The position numbers and the translations under genes are program-made. From an uncultured Allobaculum sp. (GTDB lineage Bacteria; Bacillota_I; Bacilli_A; Erysipelotrichales; Erysipelotrichaceae), in contig CAJTLE010000005.1 in assembly GCA_910577085.1 (NCBI GenBank), forward strand, positions 1 through 54,088: a DNA stretch of 54,088 nucleotides, in the 5' to 3' direction. Shown here in pieces: positions 1 through 8,371 of the stretch. The notes under the pieces are model-generated. The model worked only from the letters and a program-made list of their open reading frames with translations, was not told the DNA's origin and made no database searches. Within the stretch, counting starts at the first letter, position 1, and every line of letters begins with the position of its first letter.

Positions 1-132
1 GGTAGGGCCTTCCAGGATTTATCCGCACTTACGGTTCAACGGAAAACCTGTTTTTTCGAGGGCTATGATGACTCCAATTTACTGCCGAAAGGCTTTTTGA
101 AGTACAATAAGTTACAATTTGTACCATCGTAG
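1..132 (+). CDS. C-terminal fragment of a transposase (left window edge)
   Basis: An open frame enters from the left edge and ends at TAG 130-132, giving 43 residues that finish LQFVPS. The same 3' end occurs, inverted, at the other end of the window with one base difference (VPL instead of VPS). A gene end duplicated at both contig edges is what a multicopy insertion sequence produces, so I call it the C-terminus of a transposase. No catalytic motif lies in the visible part, so the family cannot be named. Confidence 0.6.
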   Translation, partial: GRAFQDLSALTVQRKTCFFEGYDDSNLLPKGFLKYNKLQFVPS

Positions 133-161
133 ACTAAGAAAGTACATGTTTTTCGAGCGAT
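6..161 (+). repeat. Left copy of the 156-bp inverted contig-end repeat
   Basis: Bases 6-161 are the reverse complement of 53933-54088 with a single mismatch (128 against 53966). Similarity stops sharply after base 161, which should be the outer end of the insertion sequence. The repeat holds the transposase 3' end and about 29 bp of non-coding terminus. Confidence 0.93.
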
Positions 162-395
162 TAAGACTTTCATTGTATTTTCCTTTCATTTTTCGCAAGT
201 CCATGCTCAGATAGAATTCATTTTTCAATCCGGGCGATGAATTGCGAGTATTGTTTTACGGACTTCGTAGATTCAATCCACCATCTCTGATTATCAGATC
301 TGATTTTGAATCCAGAAAGCATGTCTTAGCTTCAGTATAGTCTCGAAAGCCACTCCCGCAGGACGGCTGAGCTTTTCTTCAAGGGATTTACAACG

Positions 396-434
396 CAAAA
401 AAGACCGCCTCTTTCTGGAAAAAGAGAACGGTCT
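396..434 (-). terminator. Terminator of the GltD/NfnB-like gene
   Basis: On the minus strand AGACCG pairs with CGGTCT, with an inner CTCTTT/AAAGAG pairing, followed by a run of T. It lies about 60 bp beyond the stop codon of the gene ending at 497. Nothing else is recognised between 162 and 395. Confidence 0.75.
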
Positions 435-496
435 GGACAGAAATTCCGGATTCGAATTTCTGGGAAATGGTTTATGAATGAATAGAATCGGACTGA

Positions 497-1744
497 TTAT
501 TCAACAATTTCGATTTCGACTTCGGTGCCGAGCCCCTGCATGTAACGGTCCATCTGTTCGGCAATCATTTTGGATTCCGCCACCGCATGCACGACGGTTT
601 TAGCACCTGTTACAACGTCACCCGACGCAAAGACACCCGGCATTGTCGTCTGGCCGTTTTCCAGAACTTCAAGGTTTCCGTAGTTGTTCAGTTTCAGGCT
701 TGGATCACGGGTAACCAGACGGTGCTGTGGAACCTGAGAGATCGCAATCATGACAGTGTCGCATGGGATCAGACGTTCTGTACCTTCAACGACAACGAGT
801 TTTCCTTCTTCATTGAACTGTGTGTCGGCCATGATGATGCCTTCATCAGTGATGCGGACTGGGCTCTTCATGTATTCGAAGTTGACGCCTTCCAGAATTG
901 CATATTCCTGTTCTTCTTTGGAAGCAGCAACTTTGTCGCGGCGCACGTAAACCGTAACCCGATCGGAACCTTTACGAACAGCTGTTCTGGCCGCATCCAT
1001 GGCGGCATTGCCAGCACCGATGACCGCAACGCGACGACCTAAGTCATACACATCCGGGTTATTGAGGTAGTTCACCGCATATTGAACGTTACCGAATGTT
1101 TCGCCTGGGATATTGAGGCGTTTTGGTCTCCAGGCACCAGTTCCGATGAAGACGGAGCTGTATCCATCATCCAGCAGATCCTGCACGCTGATGGCGCCGC
1201 CAATCGCCATATTTGGACGGATCTGGATATCCAGAGCTTTTAATTTTTCTGCATAGCGATCGAGAATGGTGCGTGGCAGACGATAATCTGGAATGCCATA
1301 GCGCATGATGCCGCCGATTTTTTCGCGAACTTCGAAGATGGTCACTTTGTAGCCTTTTTCGCGTAATAGCACCGCGATGGTAATACCGGCAGGACCCGCA
1401 CCGATTACGGCTGCACGTTTGCCGTTCCATTCTGGAAGATTGTGGTGGATTCTTTCGAAGCAGGCATCAGAAATGAAGTGTTCGATGTCGCTGATCGCAA
1501 CTGGATCCCCTTTAATGCCTTTGACGCAATGACCTTCGCACTGTGCGCCATGGTCGCAGACCAGGGAGCAGATGATGGACAAGGGGTTGTTTTCAAACAA
1601 CATCTGCGCAGCAGTCATGGTTTCATTTTCTTTAAGCAGCCGGATCATTTCCGGGATATTGGTATTGATTGGGCAGCCTTTCCGACATCTCGGATTGCGG
1701 CACTGAAGGCACTTTTCGGCCTCTTTGAGTACGTTATTACTCAT
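497..1744 (-). CDS. NAD(P)-dependent FAD/Fe-S oxidoreductase, glutamate synthase small-subunit/NfnB-like
   Basis: A 415-residue flavoprotein of the GltD/NfnB/SudA superfamily, which moves electrons between NAD(P)H, FAD and Fe-S clusters in the cytoplasm. The N-terminal Fer4_20-type region has cysteine groups CLQCRNPRC and CSLVCDHGAQCEGHC as cluster ligands. An FAD motif (VIGAGPAGITIA) follows near residue 115, an NAD(P) motif (VIGAGNAAMDAA) near 240, and the C-terminal FAD contact is GDVVTGAKTVVHA. I chose ATG 1744 because AAGGAGG sits 6 bp upstream; an in-frame upstream extension lacks a ribosome site. No large glutamate synthase subunit and no NfnA partner are adjacent, so whether it serves ammonia assimilation or electron bifurcation cannot be decided. 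Confidence 0.85.
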   Translation of the reverse strand: MSNNVLKEAEKCLQCRNPRCRKGCPINTNIPEMIRLLKENETMTAAQMLFENNPLSIICSLVCDHGAQCEGHCVKGIKGDPVAISDIEHFISDACFERIHHNLPEWNGKRAAVIGAGPAGITIAVLLREKGYKVTIFEVREKIGGIMRYGIPDYRLPRTILDRYAEKLKALDIQIRPNMAIGGAISVQDLLDDGYSSVFIGTGAWRPKRLNIPGETFGNVQYAVNYLNNPDVYDLGRRVAVIGAGNAAMDAARTAVRKGSDRVTVYVRRDKVAASKEEQEYAILEGVNFEYMKSPVRITDEGIIMADTQFNEEGKLVVVEGTERLIPCDTVMIAISQVPQHRLVTRDPSLKLNNYGNLEVLENGQTTMPGVFASGDVVTGAKTVVHAVAESKMIAEQMDRYMQGLGTEVEIEIVE

Positions 1745-2183
1745 CCTTTTCCTCCTTGGATTGGTATTCAGGCTGATCTTTAAAGCCAAAAGCTGCAGAC
1801 TGGCTTATTCATTCAGGCAGTTTTATCGCTTTTTTGGCTTTTTGCAGATCAGTTTTTTCTTATCAATTCTCTGTACTTTTCTTCATCCCTCTTATGCAAG
1901 GATTGATCTATCATATTGCATCGCTTACAGATAGTCACGATTGTGCAAAATCTATCAGGTTGGTGATGAAAAATGAGTGATTTTAGCAGATTTCTTGAAT
2001 TTTCTGCGCCGGTTTCTTGATTTTTCGGTTTTCCTGGTCTGTTTTCTCGATCCTTGGATTTTTCTGATCCAGTTTTGGTCCTTTGGATGATCTGATCTGT
2101 TTTCCTGATCCTTTGAGTTATCGGATCTGGTTTCTGGATTTCCGGCTGCTGATTCTGAATTGCGATTGGCTGCATGCAAAAAA
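1745..2183. other. Gene-free, degenerate repeat-rich spacer
   Basis: I see no credible gene. From about 1975 to 2150 the sequence is a run of loosely repeated words of the type TTTTCCTGATCC and GATCTGG, which explains the lysine/glutamine-rich shadow frames on the minus strand. Those frames have no ribosome site and no known domain. Confidence 0.5.
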
Positions 2184-2219
2184 GGCCCTGATCATCAGAA
2201 TGTGCTGATGATCAGGGCC
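2184..2219 (-). terminator. Strong terminator of the argS-rpoE unit
   Basis: A perfect 15-bp stem (GGCCCTGATCATCAG and its complement) closes a 6-nt loop. T-rich tracts lie on both sides, so it can work in both directions. It lies about 80 bp past the rpoE stop. Confidence 0.9.
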
Positions 2220-2297
2220 TTTTGGTATGGTTCAGTTTTTGTTTTTATGCGATTTTGCGATTGATCGTATTTTGGACGGATTGATCAGAAGAGCGAA

Positions 2298-2669
2298 CTA
2301 TTCGTCTTCGTCCTCATCGAGATCTCTGTCTTCATCGTCATCGTCTTCATCGTCTTCGATTGGAACTTCTTCGGAATCGTCACCATCGTAACGGGCGTTT
2401 TCGCTTTCGTCTTCAACACTGATGGAATCAGTATCAACGATGGTATGAGCGGAAGACTGACGTTTGCGCAGATCCCAGGTGTTTCCTGGTAAAGAGGCGA
2501 AGCGGCCATCAATGGACAGGTCGCTGTAGAACTGAGCAATGTTGTCATCGGACTGAGAAGGAGTGAATCCCATCTCTTTGGAGACGATTGTCCAGAGGTC
2601 CAAGAATTTCATGGCTTTCTTTTCTTTGGTCAGAATATCAAAAGCCAGTTCAATCATTGATTTTTTCAT
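2298..2669 (-). CDS. rpoE: RNA polymerase delta subunit
   Basis: A 123-residue protein with the two-part layout of RpoE (delta): an N-terminal HARE-HTH fold (about residues 5-70, including the AMKFLDLWTIV stretch) and a very acidic tail of mostly D and E. Delta binds RNA polymerase in Firmicutes and speeds recycling and promoter selectivity. It starts 37 bp after argS stops, so it is probably co-transcribed. GAGGAG lies 11 bp before ATG 2669. The argS-rpoE pairing is also seen in Bacillus. Confidence 0.92.
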   Translation of the reverse strand: MKKSMIELAFDILTKEKKAMKFLDLWTIVSKEMGFTPSQSDDNIAQFYSDLSIDGRFASLPGNTWDLRKRQSSAHTIVDTDSISVEDESENARYDGDDSEEVPIEDDEDDDDEDRDLDEDEDE

Positions 2670-2706
2670 AATTGCTAATTCTCCTCATTTATCCAAATAG
2701 ATCCAG

Positions 2707-4338
2707 TTACATAGATTCTGGTGCGCTGACCCCAATCAGGCTTAACGCATCCGCCAGAACGATCCGTACTGCTTTGAGCAGGCCGATTCGTTTGGCACTG
2801 AGTTCTGGATTTGCAGGGTCATTGACCTTGCAGGCCGAATAGAAGCTGTGGAACTTCGAGGCCAGATTCTGAATGTAGTGAGAAATCTTGTGCACCTGAC
2901 GGGTTTTGGCAGTCTGAGCGATAACCGAGGGATATTCGGCAAGCGTCTTGAGCAGGTCGATTTCTTTTTCGTGTACCAGACCTTCGTAGTTTTCAGGTTC
3001 TGGATAGTCTGCATTTTTGAGAATCGAGCAGATTCGGGCATGAGCATATTGAGCGTAGTAAACCGGGTTTTCGTTGGTCTGCGATACGGCTAAGGCCAGA
3101 TCGAAATCCAGGTGGGTATCCAGCGCTCTGGCACTGAAGAAGTAACGGGCAGCGTCGACACCAACCAGATCGATCAGATCATTGATGGTTGTGGCATTGC
3201 CAAGACGTTTGGACATTTTGACTTCTTCGCCGTTGGAAACCAGACGGACCATCTGAATGATATCGACACTCAGTTTATCCGGATCATTGCCAAGAGCGGC
3301 CATAGATGCTTTTAAACGTGGAATATAACCATGGTGGTCTGCGCCGAAGAAATCGACGAGCATGTCAAATCCACGCTGGTATTTGTCGTTATGGTAGGCA
3401 ATATCAGGAACCAGGTAGGTTAAAGAACCATCCTGCTTGCGCAGTACGCGGTCTTTATCATCTTTAAAGTCAGTGGTTCTAAACCACAGTGCGCCATCCT
3501 GTTCATAGGTATAGCCATTGCGGCCGAGAATTTCCATAGCTTCTTCAACGCGGCCGCTGTCACGCAGTGCCTGTTCGGAAGACCAGACATCAAAATGAAC
3601 GCGGAAACGATCAAGGTCTTCCTTGATCTTATCCAGTTCGAAGGCAATTCCTTCTTTACGGAAGAAGTCGAGGGTTTCGTCTGTTGGTTCCAGATAAATA
3701 TTCGGGAAGTCTTTGGCTAACTGTTCGGCTTTTTCTTTGACGTCAGCGCCAAGATAGCCATCCTGACCGATTTCGGCTTCCAGGCCGTGTGCCTGGGCAT
3801 AGCGGGCCCATAAGGATTTTGCCAGATTGGTGATCTGGTTGCCGGCATCATTGACGTAGTATTCACGAGTTACGTCATAACCGCCCTTTTTCATAATGCG
3901 GGAAATACTGTCACCCCAGGCTGCGCCGCGCGCATGACCAAGGTGCAGACTTCCAGTCGGGTTGGCCGATACGTATTCGAGATCCACTTTGATGTCATTG
4001 GCTGGATGTGTGCCGTAGTTTTCTTTTTCTTCCAGAATCTTCGGGATGATTTTTGAATACTGATCTTTCTTCATGACGAAGTTGATGAAACCAGGACCGG
4101 CAATCTGTGCGCTCTCGATTTCGTCTCCGGATAGATTTTCAACCAGGCCTTCGGCAATCAGCGCTGGTTTGTTATGCAGGGTTCTGGCGAGTTTCATGGC
4201 CAGGTTGGTGGAGTAGTCTCCCTGCTCTTTGCGTTTGGGGATTTCAATGATGATCTCACTTGGTTCCAAGTCAAGATCAAAGGCTTTTTTCGCTGCAGCC
4301 TGTAAAGACTGGCGTAAAGCGTCGTCCATCGCTCCCAT
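2707..4338 (-). CDS. argS: Arginyl-tRNA synthetase
   Basis: A 543-residue class I aminoacyl-tRNA synthetase that charges tRNA-Arg. The HIGH-type motif is LHLGHARGA (about residue 130) and the KMSKR motif is EEVKMSKRLGNA. An N-terminal additional domain precedes the catalytic fold, and a DALR anticodon-binding domain forms the C-terminus, ending ADALSLIGVSAPESM. Length fits the family. The open frame extends 35 codons further upstream, but ATG 4338 is preferred because AAAGGG lies 8 bp before it and homologues start here. The gap to the upstream DUF1934 gene is 264 bp, so argS may have its own promoter. Confidence 0.95.
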   Translation of the reverse strand: MGAMDDALRQSLQAAAKKAFDLDLEPSEIIIEIPKRKEQGDYSTNLAMKLARTLHNKPALIAEGLVENLSGDEIESAQIAGPGFINFVMKKDQYSKIIPKILEEKENYGTHPANDIKVDLEYVSANPTGSLHLGHARGAAWGDSISRIMKKGGYDVTREYYVNDAGNQITNLAKSLWARYAQAHGLEAEIGQDGYLGADVKEKAEQLAKDFPNIYLEPTDETLDFFRKEGIAFELDKIKEDLDRFRVHFDVWSSEQALRDSGRVEEAMEILGRNGYTYEQDGALWFRTTDFKDDKDRVLRKQDGSLTYLVPDIAYHNDKYQRGFDMLVDFFGADHHGYIPRLKASMAALGNDPDKLSVDIIQMVRLVSNGEEVKMSKRLGNATTINDLIDLVGVDAARYFFSARALDTHLDFDLALAVSQTNENPVYYAQYAHARICSILKNADYPEPENYEGLVHEKEIDLLKTLAEYPSVIAQTAKTRQVHKISHYIQNLASKFHSFYSACKVNDPANPELSAKRIGLLKAVRIVLADALSLIGVSAPESM

Positions 4339-4602
4339 TCCATTCACCCTTTCTTTTTTTATCTGTTTTTTGATTTCTCTATTTACAGTTTGGAGGGATT
4401 TTATCAGATTTCCGGCCGTTTTTTCTTTTTTCTGAAAATTCAACTTTAAATTTTGAAATTCTTGTGTATCTGTTGTTAATTTTCTAACTTAATGGCCTGA
4501 TTTTGGCAAATCTGGGGATACAATTGACAGATTTCCAGTATAGATTCTTTGAAAAAACGGGGATTTCTTGCTGATTGTTCTGATTGATTCAATCTAAGAA
4601 AG

Positions 4603-4959
4603 TCACTCTTTTTCCATTAACAGAAACTCAAAAAACTGATCTCCATTCAGTTTGTAGGAGACTTTTGTGCTTTGGGCATTGCGTTCAATGTCGACATCTG
4701 TGATCGGTAATTTCAGCTCTCCATAGGGGGTGAGAATGCGGGCAGTTCCTGTGCCTTTATCCTGTAACGTGATCAGGCTCTGGAATTCACCGTTGTTTTC
4801 GATCATGACACCGCGCATCAGGATCTTCCAGACCATATGAGTATTCTCATTTTTGAGGGTGATGATCTTCGATCCTTCTTTAAGTTCTTCAATTTCGGCG
4901 GGTCCGTCAAACATGACATCATGGTTGACAGTATCCTCTAAATAAACAGTATTTAACAT
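4603..4959 (-). CDS. DUF1934 beta-barrel protein, YwiB-like
   Basis: A small protein of about 118 residues rich in beta strands, with the DUF1934 pattern: an early FDGPAEI, a central G-x-A-x-I-L-T-P-YGEL block, and a late VSYKLNG followed by FEFLL. YwiB lies upstream of argS-rpoE in Bacillus too, and this synteny supports the call. Its biochemical role is not established. ATG 4959 is chosen although it has no ribosome site, because an extended -10 element lies directly upstream and would give an almost leaderless message. A GTG further upstream (5007) would add 16 residues. Confidence 0.7.
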   Translation of the reverse strand: MLNTVYLEDTVNHDVMFDGPAEIEELKEGSKIITLKNENTHMVWKILMRGVMIENNGEFQSLITLQDKGTGTARILTPYGELKLPITDVDIERNAQSTKVSYKLNGDQFFEFLLMEKE

Positions 4960-4968
4960 AGCGAAGAA

Positions 4969-4977
4969 AGTGTAGCA
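4969..4977 (-). promoter_or_regulatory. Extended -10 promoter, near-leaderless ywiB-like start
   Basis: On the minus strand TGC-TACACT forms a TGn extended -10. It ends 9 bp before the ATG at 4959. Transcription would begin only two or three bases before the start codon, in line with the absent Shine-Dalgarno sequence. Confidence 0.4.
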
Positions 4978-5429
4978 CAAACTTTTTTCGATTCCACAAT
5001 TCAGCACTTGACAAATTGGCAGATTCGACTTTCCTGACGGAATCTGGTTTCTTTATGTAACTGCATTCTTTTCATATTTAATCCTTACTAGATACTTTAC
5101 CTTCAGACTCCAACAGTTCCATTCAATCGACCATTAAATCTGGCACTCTCATGGTTTCATTCAAAATCTGGCGGATCTCTTTGGATCTCCTTTCTGTCTG
5201 CCCGAATAATTCTTCCTGCTCTTATTTTTCATTACGATCCGGCCTGGATTTTTCTTGCGGTCAATCTCTGGTTTCTTTTGGGAAGACGATAGACCGCTTT
5301 TTCTTACGCTTTCACTTTTTCCGACATCTTTTTCAACATTTTTCAGAAAATTTTCTGTAATTTGCCCCCTGGCAGTTGAAAGATTTCTTTTCATTGTTTA
5401 GCCTTAAGCCCATAGACAAAACCGATGCG

Positions 5430-5695
5430 GCAGAAAAGTAGCCTGTTTAAAGTCTGCAAGCGAGTTCTGGAAGGTGGAAGCAGAACGAGATGGGAATGGG
5501 TGAATGGCCTGCCAAGGGCGACCTGAACAAAATGTTTCAGTAGGGAAGACGTGTGGTCTGCGTTAAAGGACCGGCCATGTGATGGCATGGTAAAGTGGGC
5601 AGAATTTCTGTCAAATTGGGTGGTACCGCAGGAGCATATCAACGCTTTTGTCCCAGTAAGAGCAATCTTCAGGGCAAAAGCTTTTTTCTTTCCTG
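5430..5695 (+). promoter_or_regulatory. T-box riboswitch, tRNA-Trp (UGG specifier)
   Basis: The leader of the TrpB gene carries the T-box core GGGTGGTACCGC (5618-5629). A Stem I-like region starts near AGAAAAGTAG (about 5436), with an apical hairpin GTTCTG/CAGAAC (about 5464-5485). The specifier context GTGAATGGCC places UGG at 5505-5507, the tryptophan codon. Uncharged tRNA-Trp should pair with the T-box bulge and stop the terminator at 5644-5687 from forming. The stretch before it (about 5010-5430) holds no gene I can support. Confidence 0.87.
5644..5687 (+). terminator. Attenuator of the Trp T-box
   Basis: GCTTTTGTCC pairs with GGGCAAAAGC (one G-U), followed by six T. It lies between the T-box core and the ribosome site, where the T-box switch needs its terminator. 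Confidence 0.8.
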
Positions 5696-5739
5696 AAGAT
5701 GCAACTCCATCAACCAACAAGGAAAGGACACTACATCTT

Positions 5740-7119
5740 ATGAACGAACAGACAATCCCTTACAAGATTTATCTCGAAGAAGACGAGATGCCCAAGTACT
5801 GGTATAACCTGCGGGCAGATATGAAAAACAAACCTGCCCCGCTGTTGAATCCGGCTACACTCAAACCCATGACTTTTGAAGACCTTCAGCCGGTCTTCTG
5901 CGATGAGCTCATTGAGCAGGAACTGGATGATACAACCCCTTATATTGAAATTCCAAAAGAAATCCGTGATTTCTATAAAATGTATCGGCCTGCCCCACTC
6001 GTGCGCGCCTATAACCTGGAGCGCAAACTGGGCACACCGGCCAAAATCTATTACAAGTTTGAAGGCAACAATACCTCCGGCAGCCATAAGCTCAATTCGG
6101 CAATTGCGCAGGCTTACTACGCCAAAAAGCAGGGACTGAAAGGTGTCACCACCGAAACTGGAGCCGGCCAGTGGGGAACCGCTTTATCGATGGCCTGTGC
6201 TTATCTTGGACTCGATTGCCAGGTGTACATGGTTAAAGTCTCCTATGAACAGAAACCATTTAGACGCGAAGTGATGAGAACGTATGGTGCCAATGTCACC
6301 CCAAGTCCATCCCTGACAACCGAAGTCGGCAAAGAAATTCTGCGCAAACATCCCGGTACAACCGGCTCGCTTGGCTGTGCAATTTCGGAAGCCGTTGAAG
6401 CAGCCACCAAACAGGAAGGCTACCGCTATGTGCTGGGCAGTGTACTCAACCAGGTCCTTCTCCATCAGAGTGTCATTGGGTTAGAGACCAAAACGGCACT
6501 GGATAAATATGGAATCGAACCCGATATCATCATCGGCTGTGCCGGTGGTGGATCGAATCTTGGTGGTCTGATTGGTCCATTTATGAGAGAAAAGCTGCGC
6601 GGGGAAAAAGACTATCGCATTATTGCGGTGGAACCAGCCAGCTGCCCATCCCTGACCCGCGGTAAATACGCCTATGACTTCTGCGATACCGGCATGGTTA
6701 CGCCTTTACAGAAGATGTATACCCTTGGAAGCAACTTCATTCCTTCCGCCAACCATGCGGGAGGTCTGCGCTACCATGGCATGAGCTCTACGCTTTCTCA
6801 GCTTTACGATGATGGCTATCTGGAAGCTGTCTCGGTTGAACAGACCGGTGTCTTTGAAGCCGCAAAATTCTTTGCGCAGATTGAAGGCACCCTGCCGGCT
6901 CCCGAAAGCAGCCATGCGATCCGTGTAGCGATTGATGAAGCGCTCAAATGCAAAGAAACCGGTGAAGAAAAAACGATCGTCTTTGGTCTGACAGGCACCG
7001 GCTACTTTGACATGGTGGCTTATGAAAAGTTCAACAACGGTGAAATGTCCGACTACATTCCAACCGACGAAGAACTCGAAGCCAGCTTTGCCCAGCTTCC
7101 AGTCGTTCCAGAAGCCTGA
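5740..7119 (+). CDS. trpB: TrpB2-type tryptophan synthase beta chain (stand-alone)
   Basis: A 459-residue PLP enzyme that makes L-tryptophan from indole and serine. The PLP lysine is K117 in GSHKLNSA and the phosphate loop is CAGGGSNLGG (about 266-275). The long N-terminal region starting MNEQTIPYKIYLEEDEMPKYWYNL marks the TrpB2 branch rather than TrpB1. ATG 5740 is chosen over the longer frame because AAGGAAAGGA precedes it and the upstream part encodes the T-box. No trpA or other trp gene is present, so it may salvage free indole. Regulation by tRNA-Trp charging is indicated by its leader. Confidence 0.92.
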   Translation: MNEQTIPYKIYLEEDEMPKYWYNLRADMKNKPAPLLNPATLKPMTFEDLQPVFCDELIEQELDDTTPYIEIPKEIRDFYKMYRPAPLVRAYNLERKLGTPAKIYYKFEGNNTSGSHKLNSAIAQAYYAKKQGLKGVTTETGAGQWGTALSMACAYLGLDCQVYMVKVSYEQKPFRREVMRTYGANVTPSPSLTTEVGKEILRKHPGTTGSLGCAISEAVEAATKQEGYRYVLGSVLNQVLLHQSVIGLETKTALDKYGIEPDIIIGCAGGGSNLGGLIGPFMREKLRGEKDYRIIAVEPASCPSLTRGKYAYDFCDTGMVTPLQKMYTLGSNFIPSANHAGGLRYHGMSSTLSQLYDDGYLEAVSVEQTGVFEAAKFFAQIEGTLPAPESSHAIRVAIDEALKCKETGEEKTIVFGLTGTGYFDMVAYEKFNNGEMSDYIPTDEELEASFAQLPVVPEA

Positions 7120-7164
7120 ACTTTGAATCCATTTTGATTTCTGGTTTTTTGATTTGTCGTACAG

Positions 7165-7203
7165 CCAGAATCCCGGTTTTTCATCTCCTTTTCAGGGTTC
7201 TGG
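7165..7203 (+). terminator. Terminator of trpB
   Basis: CCAGAA-CCC pairs with GGG-TTCTGG around an AT-rich loop and is followed by TTTT. It lies about 45 bp after the trpB stop. Confidence 0.65.
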
Positions 7204-7360
7204 TTTTCCATAAGTCAAACAGAACGCTCTGTTCAACCCCCAGGCTCAGTTGGACAGACTCCCGTTCTGTCTACGGGATGCAAGGCTTTCCTTCCCGAAA
7301 TCCGTCTTTAATGGACGCTTCTTGATCTGTTTGTTTATTCTCTTTACCCTTGCATCCTTC

Positions 7361-7391
7361 GGCCCTTCCTGTGTGTGGACGGGCCTTTTTT
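7361..7391 (+). terminator. Orphan plus-strand terminator
   Basis: GGCCC/GGGCC stem followed by six T. The trpB terminator already lies 160 bp upstream and no gene is seen between, so this may end a small RNA or be a backup terminator. Confidence 0.6.
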
Positions 7392-7404
7392 GCGTGAAAA
7401 AAGA

Positions 7405-7459
7405 GCTCTGTCCAAAGAACAAAGCCCTCAAGTTCAAATTCGATTTGTTCGTGCAGAGC
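7405..7459 (-). terminator. Terminator of the rhomboid gene
   Basis: On the minus strand GCTCTG and GAACAAA pair with TTTGTTC and CAGAGC, followed by TCTTTTTT. It begins 12 bp past the rhomboid stop. Confidence 0.75.
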
Positions 7460-7470
7460 CATTTGCTCCA

Positions 7471-8031
7471 TCAACGCCTGCGATAAGCCAGAAAGAAGCC
7501 AAATGCCGCTCCCGCAATACCCCCGATGACATGGGCCATCTGCGAGATATTATCGGTGGTAATCACACCCGCAATAATCTCCTGACCAAGATAGAGAATT
7601 ACAACCAGAATCATCGTGATCGGAATTTCGCCATGACGGAAAGAGGTCATGCTGCAAAGAATAATGAACGCAAAGACGACCCCACTGCAGCCAATCAGAC
7701 CATTGGTCGTTACGGCCATATTAGCGATGGCAGTCAGAATGGCGGTAGCCAGAATAATGATCAGGGTATTTTTTGAGCCATACCGCTCTTCCACCACCGG
7801 CCCTGTCAACAATAAAAGCATCATGTTGCTCATGAAGTGATTCACGGAAGCGTGACCCAGAATATAAGTCACCATAGTCACATAAGTCTGGATCTGATTG
7901 AGCGGTGCTCTTCGGGTAATAAACCAGTCCATATATCGATAGCCAGTCAGTTCTGAAAAAATCAGAACCCCAAGACACAACAGTGCAAACGTCAGAATGA
8001 CTGGCGAATTGTATTTCAGTCGTAAACGCAT
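7471..8031 (-). CDS. Rhomboid-family intramembrane serine protease
   Basis: A 186-residue membrane protein with about six hydrophobic helices. The rhomboid signatures are present: HASVNHFMSN in helix 2, the catalytic serine in GCSGVVFA, and the catalytic histidine in MAHVIGG. It would cleave substrate helices within the cytoplasmic membrane. Its length is at the short end, a core rhomboid without a soluble domain. AAAGGGAAA lies before ATG 8031. It is monocistronic and no substrate is suggested by neighbours. The 200 bp upstream hold nothing recognised apart from the next terminator. Confidence 0.9.
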   Translation of the reverse strand: MRLRLKYNSPVILTFALLCLGVLIFSELTGYRYMDWFITRRAPLNQIQTYVTMVTYILGHASVNHFMSNMMLLLLTGPVVEERYGSKNTLIIILATAILTAIANMAVTTNGLIGCSGVVFAFIILCSMTSFRHGEIPITMILVVILYLGQEIIAGVITTDNISQMAHVIGGIAGAAFGFFLAYRRR

Positions 8032-8235
8032 GAATTTCCCTTTCTCTCAAAATCTCTCAAAAATCAGCCTGTGAATATTAAGATTGTAAGTCTCCAGGCA
8101 GATTTCTGATTTCTGCTTACGGTCTGAATTCAGAGCCGTATATTCAGAAATTTTAAACCGGATCCGATCAGATTTTCTTACAGTTTCCAGTTTGTATGGA
8201 TTTTGAAAAGAAAAGACAGTTTGGCTTTAACGAAA

Positions 8236-8291
8236 AACGACAGCAATCCCCTCCTGCTTCAACGCATTGAAACAAAGGGATCGCTGTCGTT
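8236..8291 (-). terminator. Terminator of the ROK kinase gene
   Basis: On the minus strand AACGACAGCGATCCC pairs with GGGATTGCTGTCGTT around a 26-nt loop and continues into TTTT. Confidence 0.85.
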
Positions 8292-8371
8292 AGTAAACCG
8301 ATTGTATTCTTATGTTTTTGTGTTCTCTTCCTCTTCTTTCGAGGAAGTCTTTCTGATTTCCAGACCCGGGA

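Noticed and set aside
587..1042. Plus-strand frame of 151 codons opposite the GltD-like gene
   Set aside because: Antisense shadow of a clearly conserved gene.
1849..2179. Two overlapping K/Q/R-rich minus-strand frames
   Set aside because: They arise from a degenerate simple repeat, have no ribosome site and differ in frame without selection for one.
5161..5720. Minus-strand frames of 77 and 109 codons upstream of trpB
   Set aside because: The larger is antisense to the T-box, the smaller lies in spacer just before it; neither has a ribosome site or recognisable domain.
7420..7462. A tRNA suggested by AGTTCAAATTCGA
   Set aside because: The stretch is part of the rhomboid terminator hairpin; no cloverleaf or anticodon arm can be drawn.
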